Assembly (NCBI GenBank): GCA_020160805.1
Contig: JAIUPO010000003.1
Location: 62,001 to 126,000, forward strand
DNA: 64,000 nt
Origin: Actinomycetota bacterium
GTDB taxonomy: Bacteria > Actinomycetota > Actinomycetes > Actinomycetales > Dermatophilaceae
Reading direction: 5' to 3'
The notes under the pieces are model-generated. The model ran no database searches and was not told the DNA's origin. It was given only the letters and a program-made list of their open reading frames with translations. Both the position numbers and the translations under genes were made by a program. Below, in pieces: positions 28,111 to 36,362 of the stretch (position 1 is its first letter; each line of letters begins with the position of its first letter).

Positions 28111-29594
28111 TCCTCACCCTCCCGGCGACGACCGCTCGGTTCGGCGATCTCCTCCTCGTCCACATAGTGATTCAAGGTGGCGTGGCGCCGCCCGTAGGCG
28201 AAGTAGAAGGTCAGCACGATGGAGATCCACACCGCGAAAATGACCCAGGTGATGGCGGCCAGGCCAGAGAGGATGTAAAGGCAGGCCACGACGGTCAGGA
28301 TCGGTGTCACCGGATAGCCCGGGATCTTGAACGGCCGCTCCAGATTGGGATGGGTCCGGCGCATGACCATGATCCCGATCGCGACCATGGAGAAGGCCAT
28401 CAGGGTGCCGATCGAGACCGTGTCCCAGAGATAGTCCGCAGGCACGAACCCGCCGATCAGCGCGACCACGATCGAGACGACGATGGTGTTAAAGGTCGGC
28501 GTCATGGTCTTGGGATTCACTTCGAGGAATCGCTTGGGGATCAAGCCATCCCGGCCGATCGCGAACAAGATTCGGGTCTGGCCATAGAGCGTCACCAACG
28601 TGACGGAGAAGATCGAGATCACGGCACCGGCAGCCAGGACGGTGCTCCAGACCTCGTTGCCGGTGATCTCCTTGAGGATCAGGGCGAGGCCGGCCTCGCT
28701 GTTTTCGGAGTCCTCGAAGAAGGACACGGGCTTGGCGGCCAAACCGGCGGCGGCGACGGCGAGGTAGATGCCGGAGACGATCGTCAAGGCGCCAATGATG
28801 GCGCGCGGCAAGGCCTTTTGTGGATCCTTGACCTCCTCTCCCGCCGTCGCCACCGCGTCAAGGCCGATGAAGGAGAAAAAGATGGTGCCGGCTGCGGCAC
28901 TGATGCCGGCGAAACCCTTGCCAAAGAAGTTGGAGAAGTGGTCGGCGTTGAAGGCCGTGAACCCGATGACGGAAAAGAGCAGCAGAACCCCGAGCTTGAT
29001 CAGGACCATGATCGCGTTGATCTTCGCCGATTCGGAGGCGCCGCGGATCAGCAGCAGCATGCAAAGCAGCACGAGCACGACAGCGGGCAGATTGATCAGC
29101 CCCCCGGTGGCGACGCCGTCGGTGCCCGGGATGGGCGAGATCGACAAGGCCCGGGGCAGTTGCCACCCGATGGTCTCGTGCAGGAGCTCATTGAAATAGC
29201 CGCTCCAGCCGACGGCGACGGCCCCCGTCGCCACGCCATACTCCAGCAGCACGCAGCCCGCGATGACGACCGCTACAAGCTCGCCGAGCGCGTGGTAGGC
29301 ATAGGAATAGGTCGACCCGCTGACCGGGATCGCCGACGCCATCTCCGCATAGCAGAGCGCCGACAAGCCCGCGGCCAGACCAGCGACGAGGAACGAGACC
29401 AGCACGGCCGGGCCCGCCTTGGGGACCGCCTCCCCGAGGACGAAGAAGACGCCGGTCCCGACCGTCGCCCCGACCCCGAACATCATGAGTTGGAAGGTCG
29501 TCAGATTGCGCGCGAGTTCCTCGCCCTTGTGATGGCGGTGCTGGAAGACGATCGGCTTACGGCGGCGTAACTGTTGGGCGAGGGGCAGGGACAT
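28107..29594 (-). CDS. APC-family amino acid permease
   Basis: 495 residues from ATG 29594, preceded by GGAGG at eight bases; an upstream ATG at 29636 is less likely. About 12 membrane segments are visible. The first carries the APC signature FGVGATVGTGVFFVLGEAV with the unwound helix that binds the substrate backbone, followed by GPAVLVSFLVAGLAAGLSAL and YAEMASAIPVSGSTYSYAY. It best resembles cationic amino acid (CAT-like) transporters by length and the FFSFIGLDAVATAGEE motif. Near dimethylarginine hydrolase, so an arginine-type substrate is plausible but unproven. Confidence 0.9.
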   Translation of the reverse strand: MSLPLAQQLRRRKPIVFQHRHHKGEELARNLTTFQLMMFGVGATVGTGVFFVLGEAVPKAGPAVLVSFLVAGLAAGLSALCYAEMASAIPVSGSTYSYAYHALGELVAVVIAGCVLLEYGVATGAVAVGWSGYFNELLHETIGWQLPRALSISPIPGTDGVATGGLINLPAVVLVLLCMLLLIRGASESAKINAIMVLIKLGVLLLFSVIGFTAFNADHFSNFFGKGFAGISAAAGTIFFSFIGLDAVATAGEEVKDPQKALPRAIIGALTIVSGIYLAVAAAGLAAKPVSFFEDSENSEAGLALILKEITGNEVWSTVLAAGAVISIFSVTLVTLYGQTRILFAIGRDGLIPKRFLEVNPKTMTPTFNTIVVSIVVALIGGFVPADYLWDTVSIGTLMAFSMVAIGIMVMRRTHPNLERPFKIPGYPVTPILTVVACLYILSGLAAITWVIFAVWISIVLTFYFAYGRRHATLNHYVDEEEIAEPSGRRREGEE

Positions 29595-29695
29595 TTCGGT
29601 GACCTCCACTCTTGGACGCTCGACAAGTCTGTTCAAGATAGCGCTGCCTGGCCGAGACCGCGAGGGATGCGCGAGCGATGCATACCCTGGTGCGT

Positions 29696-30460
29696 ATGCC
29701 CGTTCGTCGCGCCCTCATCCGCCGCCCCGGTCTATTGCTCGCCGACGGCCTCGTTACACACATCGACAAGCAGCCTGTGGACCTCGATCGCGCGCTCTCC
29801 CAATGGCTTTCGTATGCCGAAGCTCTCCGCTGCGCGGGCTGGGAGACCGTCGAGGTGCCGCCGGCTGATGACTGTCCCGATGCCGTCTTCATCGAGGACC
29901 CGGTCGTCGTCCAAGGTGATCTCGCCATCCTCGCGAGGTCGGGTGCGCCCGAGCGTCGCGTCGAACCGGCCGGGGTGGAGGCGACGCTGCGCGAACTCGG
30001 CTACCGGATCGCCCGCATCGAGGCGCCGGGGACGCTTGACGGGGGAGACGTGCTGCGGGTGGGGGGCACGGCATATGTCGGGCTCGGGGGACGAACGAAT
30101 GGTGCGGGGATCCAGCAGCTTGCAAATCACCTGGGGGAGTTCGGCATTCGGACCCAAGCCGTGACCGTCGAGCGCGCCCTGCACCTGAAGTCGGCGGTCA
30201 CGGCGCTGCCGGACGGCACCGTAATCGGCTGGGATCCGGTGGTGGACTGGCCGGGCGCTTTCCCGGCATACGAAGGGATGCCGGAGGAGGGCGGCGCCCA
30301 TGTCGTCATCCTCGACCCGGACCACCTGCTGATGTCCGCGAGCGCCCCGCAGACGGCCGAGCTGCTGAGGGCGCGCGGTTACCGCGTGACCACCGTCGAC
30401 ATCAGCGAGTTCGAGAAACTCGAAGGCTGCGTCACGTGCCTGTCGGTGCGCCTGCGCTGA
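29696..30460 (+). CDS. ddaH: N(G),N(G)-dimethylarginine dimethylaminohydrolase
   Basis: About 254 residues from ATG 29696 (ATG 29678 is also in frame). It belongs to the guanidino-modifying pentein enzymes: GTLDGGDVLRVG, AYVGLGGRTNGAG, a histidine in ALHLKSAVTALPDG, and the C-terminal catalytic cysteine in EKLEGCVTCLSVRL. DDAH splits mono- and dimethylarginine into citrulline and a methylamine. It diverges from the APC permease and converges, with a 29-bp overlap, on a flavin amine oxidase, so the cluster may import and degrade methylated arginine, with the oxidase handling amines. Confidence 0.9.
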   Translation: MPVRRALIRRPGLLLADGLVTHIDKQPVDLDRALSQWLSYAEALRCAGWETVEVPPADDCPDAVFIEDPVVVQGDLAILARSGAPERRVEPAGVEATLRELGYRIARIEAPGTLDGGDVLRVGGTAYVGLGGRTNGAGIQQLANHLGEFGIRTQAVTVERALHLKSAVTALPDGTVIGWDPVVDWPGAFPAYEGMPEEGGAHVVILDPDHLLMSASAPQTAELLRARGYRVTTVDISEFEKLEGCVTCLSVRLR

Positions 30461-31802
30461 GCGACGCGAGAACCTCGCGCGCGGTGTCCGTGCCGCAACG
30501 CACGGCGCCCTCCATATAGCCATTCCAGCGCGTGGCGTATTCGGCTCCGGCCCAATGGATTCGGCCGATCGGCGGTCGCAGGGCCTCGCCATATGCCGTC
30601 CACACCCCGGGGGCGAAGTGGGCGCCATAGCAGCCGCGCGAAAACTCCTCGGCGCTCCAGTCCTGCTCGGCATAGTCGATCGGATTGGCAGCCTGCGGGC
30701 CGAAGTACCGAACGAAGCAGTCCAGGACCGTGCGCCGGCGCTCGGCCTGCGTCAATCGAACCCAACGGCGTGCGTCACCGCCCTCGACGAAGCCCAACAG
30801 GAGGCCCACCAGGCCGTCGGGTGGGGAGACATCGAAGCTCACCTTGACCGGTCCGCGATCCGAGGCGGCCTGCCCGTTGAGCCCGGCCGCCCGCCAGAAC
30901 GGGGTGGGGTATGCCGCGAACGTCTTGGCCACCGCGCCGGCCGGCAACTTCTGCGTGAGCTGATCGCGCCAGCTCGGCAGGATCGGGTCGTAGTCGATGC
31001 GGCCGGCCAGCGTGGGTGGGATGGCGACTATGGCGCGGTCGGCAGCGTGGGTGGCGCCGTCGCGGCATACGGCTCGAATGCCGTTGGGGGACTGCTGAAT
31101 TGCGCGGACGGGGGAGCCCAGCCGGATGTCCAGGCCAGTGGCCAGCGCCTCGGCGATGCGGACCGTCCCGCCGACCACGCGGTCTTGTTGCGCGCCGTGG
31201 TCGACCGCGAGCAACGTCTCCAAGTCGGCATTGCTCGCGGTGTAGACCAGGGCGTGCAGGAGGGAGAGGTCGCTCGGGTCGGCGGCGAAAACGGCCTCGG
31301 TCGCGATCCGGAAGTAGGCGCGCCCGCTCGGGGTGCGCAGGTTGCGGCGGATCCACGTTTCGAAGGTTTGCCCATCGAGCGTCGCTGCGTGTGCGTGCTG
31401 CCACGGCCGTTCGGGATCGACGCCTTTGGCCAGCCGCGCAAAGCGCAGCAGCCCCTGCCCGAGGTCGGCGAGGGCGAACGGGCTGAGCTTCGGCACGGCG
31501 CCCTTCGTCGGCTTCATGCGCGACTGACGGCCGCCGAGGTCGACCAGGAGTTGGCCGTCGTCGTTATGGGTGCGGAAGGTTGGCAGGCCGAGTTCGGCGG
31601 CGAGGGCATACATGCGCTCGTGTCCCTCGCCGATCCACGTCCCGCCGAACTCGACGGCCTGCCCGGCCACCGAACCTCCCATGACACGGCCCCCGACGCG
31701 CGAGCGCGCTTCCAGGACAAGGCATTCCATGCCGGCCTTGGTGAGTTCGCGCGCTGCGCTCAGCCCGGCCAGGCCGGCGCCCACGATGAGTATGCGGGTC
31801 AT
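30432..31802 (-). CDS. Flavin-containing monoamine oxidase-like protein
   Basis: 456 residues from ATG 31802, overlapping the stop of the C69 peptidase gene (ATGA). The FAD-binding N terminus is ILIVGAGLAGLSAAREL with LEARSRVGGRV and FGGTWIGEGHERMY, all typical of FAD amine oxidases; the C terminus has RIHWAGAEYATRWNGYMEGAV, the second FAD contact. It probably oxidises a primary or secondary amine to aldehyde, ammonia and peroxide. The substrate is not readable; methylamines from dimethylarginine or polyamines are candidates from context. Confidence 0.9.
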   Translation of the reverse strand: MTRILIVGAGLAGLSAARELTKAGMECLVLEARSRVGGRVMGGSVAGQAVEFGGTWIGEGHERMYALAAELGLPTFRTHNDDGQLLVDLGGRQSRMKPTKGAVPKLSPFALADLGQGLLRFARLAKGVDPERPWQHAHAATLDGQTFETWIRRNLRTPSGRAYFRIATEAVFAADPSDLSLLHALVYTASNADLETLLAVDHGAQQDRVVGGTVRIAEALATGLDIRLGSPVRAIQQSPNGIRAVCRDGATHAADRAIVAIPPTLAGRIDYDPILPSWRDQLTQKLPAGAVAKTFAAYPTPFWRAAGLNGQAASDRGPVKVSFDVSPPDGLVGLLLGFVEGGDARRWVRLTQAERRRTVLDCFVRYFGPQAANPIDYAEQDWSAEEFSRGCYGAHFAPGVWTAYGEALRPPIGRIHWAGAEYATRWNGYMEGAVRCGTDTAREVLASLSAGAPTGT

Positions 31803-32971
31803 CCCGCCATCCTCGATGCTCGATCCCAGCGGCGCCAGAGGCCGCGGACCAGGGCTGGCCGGGCATCCCCACTGGGCACGACGGCCGCGGCCCGCTCCTC
31901 CCAGGCGGACGCGAGCGGCCACGCCTCGTCCGCAGAGGCACCTGAGGTGACCCACTCGCGTTCGAGAGCGTCGCGCTCGCGGCGCGTGTCGGCATACGCC
32001 TGCGGGTCGCGGGTCCAGCCGCGATGAATGCGCTCGTGCCGCCACCACAGGTGGGCGGTGTCGGCGCGATTGCTCAGCCCGGTGGGCTGTGGCCACGACG
32101 GGGGAGCCAGGGCGACCGGTTTGAAGAGCGAGGTGCACGGCGCGGCGGTGCCGGTCACCCAGTGTTCGCCGGTCGTCGCGTTAGCAACCCACGAAGCGGT
32201 CGTCTGGGTGCTGGTGAGCAGGCCGCCGGCGTGGGCACAGGGTGCCGCCAGAGCGCCATTGGCCCGCCGATAGGCGATCGATCCGTTGCCGCCGTGATCG
32301 CGCAGCGCCGCCATCAGGTCGAGCACACCGTCTGCAGCCTGCGCAGCCGGGCCCGTGCGCGCCTGGCGCACGGAACACTGGGCGACCCGGCCGCGGAGGG
32401 GATCGGCATACCGCTCGGCGAAGCCGGGGATGGTCAGGCCGTTGGAGATGGAGCGCGCGCCGCGCACCTCCTCCACCGCGTGCCGCCGGCCCGCCGTCTC
32501 CAGGACCACCGCGCCGGTGGGGTCGGCGATGAGATAGGAGTTGTCGTAGCGAAAGCGCGGGTGCTCGTGACTCGCCCCGCCACCCTGGCCGTGCTGCTCC
32601 AGCAGGCTGACGATGACCTGGACGGCCGTATGCCGATCGCTCGCCCGCTCCAGCGCCAGTCGCAGCAGGTCCATCCCCGTCAAGTCGCCCCCGCCGCCGC
32701 CCGCCCGCCGGGTGAAGACCGCCTCGTTGCCAATCGTCACGCCGTGTTCGTTGGTGCCCATCTCGGCGCCCCACATCCACCACGGACGCGAAATGAGCAC
32801 GGCATAGGTTTGCCCAACCTGGTCGATATCGGTGTGTGTCAGCCGGATTCGGCCGGTTCCGTGATCAGCGGCGGGGTGAAACTCCACCTGTTGGGCCTCG
32901 ACCGGATCGCGATCCGAGTTCTTGGCGAAGAGCACCGCATCGTCCGTGATGCGCACGAGGGTGTCGCACAT
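31799..32971 (-). CDS. C69-family (secernin-like) dipeptidase
   Basis: 390 residues from ATG 32971. The second residue is the nucleophile cysteine (MCDTLVRITDD), exposed after Met removal as in N-terminal-nucleophile hydrolases of family C69. Other motifs are LFAKNSDRDPVEAQ, WWMWGAEMGTNEHGVTIGNEAVF and GMDLLRLALERA. The family cleaves dipeptides; secernins are relatives. It is the first gene of a two-gene unit with the amine oxidase. No signal peptide is seen. Confidence 0.88.
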   Translation of the reverse strand: MCDTLVRITDDAVLFAKNSDRDPVEAQQVEFHPAADHGTGRIRLTHTDIDQVGQTYAVLISRPWWMWGAEMGTNEHGVTIGNEAVFTRRAGGGGGDLTGMDLLRLALERASDRHTAVQVIVSLLEQHGQGGGASHEHPRFRYDNSYLIADPTGAVVLETAGRRHAVEEVRGARSISNGLTIPGFAERYADPLRGRVAQCSVRQARTGPAAQAADGVLDLMAALRDHGGNGSIAYRRANGALAAPCAHAGGLLTSTQTTASWVANATTGEHWVTGTAAPCTSLFKPVALAPPSWPQPTGLSNRADTAHLWWRHERIHRGWTRDPQAYADTRRERDALEREWVTSGASADEAWPLASAWEERAAAVVPSGDARPALVRGLWRRWDRASRMAG

Positions 32972-33005
32972 GCCCCCATCATGCCCGCCGGTCGACGGGG
33001 TGGAG

Positions 33006-33188
33006 TCAGCCTTCTGCGCGCGCCGCGCGGGCCGCTTCAACGCGACGGCGCCGTTCCTCGCGCAGGCGCCAGTGCGGATCCGAGGGGCCATCTCCTGCGG
33101 CCGGGCCATAGAGGTGATACATGACGTACCGGATGCGCCAGCCGATGCGATAGGGCAGCGAAAGGCCTTCGAAGTCCGACTTGCTCAT
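33006..33188 (-). CDS. Small conserved-looking protein divergent from the OhrR-like regulator
   Basis: 60 residues, start 33188, with AAGGA upstream. It begins MSKSDFEGLSLPYRIGWRI, has YVMYHLYGPAAG, and ends in a basic Arg/Ala-rich helix. I do not recognise the family. The start, ribosome site and an operator-like repeat shared with the divergent regulator support it as a real gene. It lies 35 bp before the C69 peptidase start and could be the first gene of that transcript. Confidence 0.6.
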   Translation of the reverse strand: MSKSDFEGLSLPYRIGWRIRYVMYHLYGPAAGDGPSDPHWRLREERRRRVEAARAARAEG

Positions 33189-33204
33189 GACACATCCTTG
33201 ATGC

Positions 33205-33238
33205 TTAGGGGACTAATGAATAGTGCGCTAAAGATTAG
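33205..33238. promoter_or_regulatory. Operator with 15-bp-spaced TTAG-N4-CTAA units
   Basis: TTAGGGGACTAA (33205-33216), ATAGTGCGCTAA (33220-33231) and a half-site TTAG (33235-33238), each starting 15 bp after the last. It lies between the small gene and the OhrR-like gene. Repeated palindromes in this position fit binding of the MarR/OhrR dimer to control both. Confidence 0.7.
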
Positions 33239-33263
33239 GGCGGAGAGGTAGGCTTGGCAAATC

Positions 33264-33734
33264 ATGCAAACCAAGACCGAAGCTCCCCAGCCTGACCTGC
33301 TGGCTCTCGATCAGCAGGTCTGCTTCGCGCTCGCCGTCGCCGCCCGCAATGTCATCGGTCTGTATCGCCCGCTGCTCGAGCCGATGCGCCTGACGCATCC
33401 GCAATACCTCGTCATGCTGGCCCTGTGGGAGAAGTCGCCGAGTTCCCTCACCGAACTGGCCGGGCGACTCTCCTTGGAGCCAGCCACGCTGTCCCCGCTG
33501 GTCAAGCGGCTCGAAGCAGTCGGCTACGTGACGCGCGCCCGGGATGCCAAGGACGAGCGCGCGTTGGCGGTGACATTGACCGCCGAGGGCGCTGCACTGC
33601 GGGAGTATGCACCGGCCGTGCCGGCTGGCATCGTCGCGCGCCTCGGGATGCCGCTGTCGGAACTCGAGGATTTGCGCGATCGGCTGCACGTCCTGATCGA
33701 GGCATCCCATCAGGCGCGCGGGGCCGACGGCTGA
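33264..33734 (+). CDS. OhrR-like MarR-family peroxide-sensing repressor
   Basis: 156 residues from ATG 33264 with GGAGAGG upstream. It has the OhrR-type N terminus LDQQVCFALAVAARNVIGLYRPLLEP, with the cysteine near residue 20 that is oxidised by organic peroxides in OhrR, then LTHPQYLVMLALWE, the winged helix LTELAGRLSLEPATLSPLVKRLEAVGYVTR and the wing RDAKDERALAVTLT. No ohr peroxidase gene lies next to it, which is unusual. The divergent 60-residue gene and the operator repeat suggest its direct target. Confidence 0.85.
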   Translation: MQTKTEAPQPDLLALDQQVCFALAVAARNVIGLYRPLLEPMRLTHPQYLVMLALWEKSPSSLTELAGRLSLEPATLSPLVKRLEAVGYVTRARDAKDERALAVTLTAEGAALREYAPAVPAGIVARLGMPLSELEDLRDRLHVLIEASHQARGADG

Positions 33735-33746
33735 TCTTTGCGGTCT

Positions 33747-33932
33747 TCAGTTAGATCGCGCGGACCCGGTTGTTGCGCGCTTTGTGTTCCAGCTCGACCG
33801 CGCCAGCCCTGGATGCATCAGGCCTTGCTCGTCGCGGCGGTTCAGCATCACGACGTGACGAGGAGTTGTCGTGTCCCCGGCGCCGACATGTGCCTCGTCG
33901 GTAGCGGTGGCGTCGCCGTCGAAGTCGCTCAT
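33747..33932 (-). CDS. Possible small hypothetical protein
   Basis: 61 residues downstream of the M20 gene, 18 bp after its stop. It begins MSDFDGDATATDEAHVGAGD and has a polar C terminus with no recognisable domain. The ribosome site is poor (GAGG almost touching the ATG). It may be a real short reading frame in the operon or chance; listed for completeness. Confidence 0.3.
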   Translation of the reverse strand: MSDFDGDATATDEAHVGAGDTTTPRHVVMLNRRDEQGLMHPGLARSSWNTKRATTGSARSN

Positions 33933-33950
33933 GCCTCAGTATGCCGTCGC

Positions 33951-35093
33951 TCAGAGGTCGGGCAGGCGCTCCGCAATGCCGCACAAAATGAGGGCCGTCT
34001 GCTCGACCGACGCGAGGTCGACCCACTCGACGTCGGCGTGCGCGCCCTCACCGATCGGGCCGAGCAGAATCGTCGGTATGCCCGCGCTGGCCAGCAGCGC
34101 GCTGTCGGCCCAAAAGCTCGCTCCCACAGGGGAACTCGCCGCGCCCATGACCACCCCACGTGCGTCGAGGGCGGCCTCCACCAGCGGATGGTCGGCGCTG
34201 GTTTCGAGTGGCTCGCGCTGGAAGTCCAGCGTCACTTCGAAGCGTGCGTCCGGCATCGCCTCACGAGCGCGATCCACGACGGCGTCGAGTTCGGCCAGCA
34301 CCGTGGCTCCCGACTCACCGGGCAGGGTGCGGCGCTCGACCCTCAGCACGCAACGGTCCGGAATCGTTGACACCTCGGTGCCGCCCTCGATCAGTGATGC
34401 GTGCACGGTCCCCGGTCCCAGCAACGGATGCGCGGCCTCGGCCAAGGTGGTCTGCAGCTCCGCCAGGCCGGTGAGCACCGGACCCATCGCGACAATGGCG
34501 TCGACGCCAAGGTGCGGCCGAGAGCCATGCGCGGCAACGCCATACGCCGTCACCGTCAGCCACGCGAAGCCGCGGTGCGCGGTCACCACCTCCAACTCGG
34601 TCGGCTCGGTCACGACGGCGGCGTCCGCGCTCAGCGAGGCCAGGACGTCCTCCATCCCTTGGCTGAGGTTCTCCTCATCGGCGACGGCGGCCACGACGAC
34701 GCGCCCACGATGCTCCGGAACATCCAGCCGCACCGCCGCGACCAGAGCCGCCGCCAAGCCGCCCTTCATGTCATAGGTGCCCCGACCGTGCATACGGCCG
34801 TCCTCGACGCGCGGGTTGAGCGGCTCGCTCATCCCGGCGAGGCCGACGGTGTCGAGATGCCCGCACAGGACCAGCGTCGGCCCGGGCGCGCCGCGGGTGG
34901 TCGAGATGAGCAGGCTCGGGCGCTCCGGTGATCCGTGTCGCGTCACCGCGAGTCCCCGCTCCCCACAACAAGTTTCGAGATGATCGGCCAGCGGCGCCTC
35001 GCCCGCACCGGTCGAATCGAGCCCGGGATTGACCGAGTCGATGGCAACCAGATCCGTGAGCAACGACAGCAGCTCGGGGGAGATGTCGGTCAT
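33951..35093 (-). CDS. M20-family metallodeacylase (ArgE/DapE-like)
   Basis: 380 residues. M20 metal ligands are visible: LVLCGHLDTV (His-x-Asp), the bridging Asp in RGTYDMKGGLAAAL, catalytic Glu-Glu in VAVADEENLSQGM, Glu in VVTEPTELEVV and a C-terminal His in GEGAHADVEWVD. The lid domain contains RGFAWLTVTAYG-AAHGSRP. The family removes acyl groups from amino acids such as N-acetylornithine or succinyl-diaminopimelate. It is the third gene in a unit with a carbamoylase and diaminopropionate ammonia-lyase, three bases after the preceding stop, so an acylated diamino acid is a likely substrate. E. coli ygeXY pairs similar genes. Confidence 0.88.
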   Translation of the reverse strand: MTDISPELLSLLTDLVAIDSVNPGLDSTGAGEAPLADHLETCCGERGLAVTRHGSPERPSLLISTTRGAPGPTLVLCGHLDTVGLAGMSEPLNPRVEDGRMHGRGTYDMKGGLAAALVAAVRLDVPEHRGRVVVAAVADEENLSQGMEDVLASLSADAAVVTEPTELEVVTAHRGFAWLTVTAYGVAAHGSRPHLGVDAIVAMGPVLTGLAELQTTLAEAAHPLLGPGTVHASLIEGGTEVSTIPDRCVLRVERRTLPGESGATVLAELDAVVDRAREAMPDARFEVTLDFQREPLETSADHPLVEAALDARGVVMGAASSPVGASFWADSALLASAGIPTILLGPIGEGAHADVEWVDLASVEQTALILCGIAERLPDL

Positions 35094-35096
35094 TCG

Positions 35097-36350
35097 TTAG
35101 TCCTCGTTCGCGAGTCGGTAAAGCACGGTGGCGAGCACGTCGGCGCCCGCGTGGCAGGCCTCGGGGGTCGAATACTCCCTCGGATTGTGGCTGATCCCGT
35201 CGTATTCGCCGCGGACGAAGATCATCGCCGTCGGGGCAATCGCGGCCACCTCCTGCGCGTCGTGTCCGGCGCCGGAGATCAGGTGCCGAAACTCGTGGCC
35301 AAGATCCTCTATCGCCTGCGCGATCGCCTTCTGCACACCCTCATCGAAGGGCACCGGCGCCGTGCGCGCCATCCGCTTCGTGCGGACGGTCAGGCCGGCT
35401 TCTTCCAAGGATTTGAGGTATGCCGCGAGCTCGCCTTCCGCCGCCGACAGCGCCTCTTCGTCGGGGTTGCGGAGGTCGACGGTCAGGATGGCTTGGTGCG
35501 CAACGACATTCGTCAGTCCGGGGGCGAGTCGCAGTTGACCGATGGTGCCGCGCAACTCGCCATACCGACCGGAGTCGACGAGTTCCTGTACGTGGGTGAT
35601 GACGCGGGCGGCGGCAAGACCGGCATCGCGCCGGAGCTCGGTGGGGGTGGTCCCAGCATGCGCGGAGCGGCCCTCGATGGTGACCTCCTGCCAGCTGATG
35701 CCCTGGACGCCAGTGACCACGCCAAGAGTCAGGCCCTCGGCGGCGAGAACGGGGCCCTGCTCGATATGGCATTCGACGTAGGCGTGCGGCGGTTCGAGCC
35801 GGGCCGGATGCGTTCCGTTCCATCCGGTGCGGGCCAATTCCGCTGCGAGAGTGGTGCCTTCGGCGTCCGTTAGGGCGTGCGCGTGGGCGATGTCGATGCG
35901 CCCGCACGCCACCGCCGAGCCAAGCATGTCGGTGCCGAAGCGAACGCCTTCTTCCTCGGTGAAGAAGCCGATGTCGATCGGCCGCCGCGTGGAGAGCGCG
36001 AGTTCGTCGAGGGCCTGCACGGCCTCCAAAGCCGCCAGCACGCCGAGGCATCCGTCGAACGCACCCGCGGTCGCGACGCTGTCGATGTGGGACGCGGACA
36101 TGACCGGGGCGGCATCGGGATCCGTGCCGCCTCGCCTCGCGAAGACATTGCCCATGGCGTCGACTCGCACGGCGAGGCCAGCCGCGCGCATCCATCCGAC
36201 GACGAGCTGACGACCCGCGGAATCCGCGTCGGTGAGCGCGAGCCGGTTGACGCCGCGCAGGCCGGAGTGGGCGTCATACTCCCCGACCTCGGCGAGCTCC
36301 ATCAGGCGCGACCAGAGGCGCTCGCCGTTGATGTGCAGTGGAGTGTCCAT
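35097..36350 (-). CDS. M20-family amidohydrolase (N-carbamoyl-L-amino-acid hydrolase/allantoate amidohydrolase type)
   Basis: 417 residues. It matches the hydantoinase/carbamoylase branch: GVNRLALTDADSAGRQLVVGWM, SASHIDSVATAGAFDGCLGVLAALE, FFTEEEGVRFGTDMLGS, HIEQGPVLAAEGLTLGVVTGVQG and SGAGHDAQEVAAIAPTAMIFV near the end, covering all dimetal ligands. Enzymes of this type release CO2 and ammonia from N-carbamoyl amino acids or ureidoglycolate-like compounds. Located between the diaminopropionate lyase and an M20 deacylase, it may free a diamino acid from a ureido precursor; that is inference. Confidence 0.88.
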   Translation of the reverse strand: MDTPLHINGERLWSRLMELAEVGEYDAHSGLRGVNRLALTDADSAGRQLVVGWMRAAGLAVRVDAMGNVFARRGGTDPDAAPVMSASHIDSVATAGAFDGCLGVLAALEAVQALDELALSTRRPIDIGFFTEEEGVRFGTDMLGSAVACGRIDIAHAHALTDAEGTTLAAELARTGWNGTHPARLEPPHAYVECHIEQGPVLAAEGLTLGVVTGVQGISWQEVTIEGRSAHAGTTPTELRRDAGLAAARVITHVQELVDSGRYGELRGTIGQLRLAPGLTNVVAHQAILTVDLRNPDEEALSAAEGELAAYLKSLEEAGLTVRTKRMARTAPVPFDEGVQKAIAQAIEDLGHEFRHLISGAGHDAQEVAAIAPTAMIFVRGEYDGISHNPREYSTPEACHAGADVLATVLYRLANED

Positions 36351-36362
36351 GGTCAGGTCCGT

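Noticed and set aside
27900-29570. Plus-strand open frame opposite the APC permease
   Set aside because: Asp/Gly/Arg/His-rich antisense of membrane helices; no domain.
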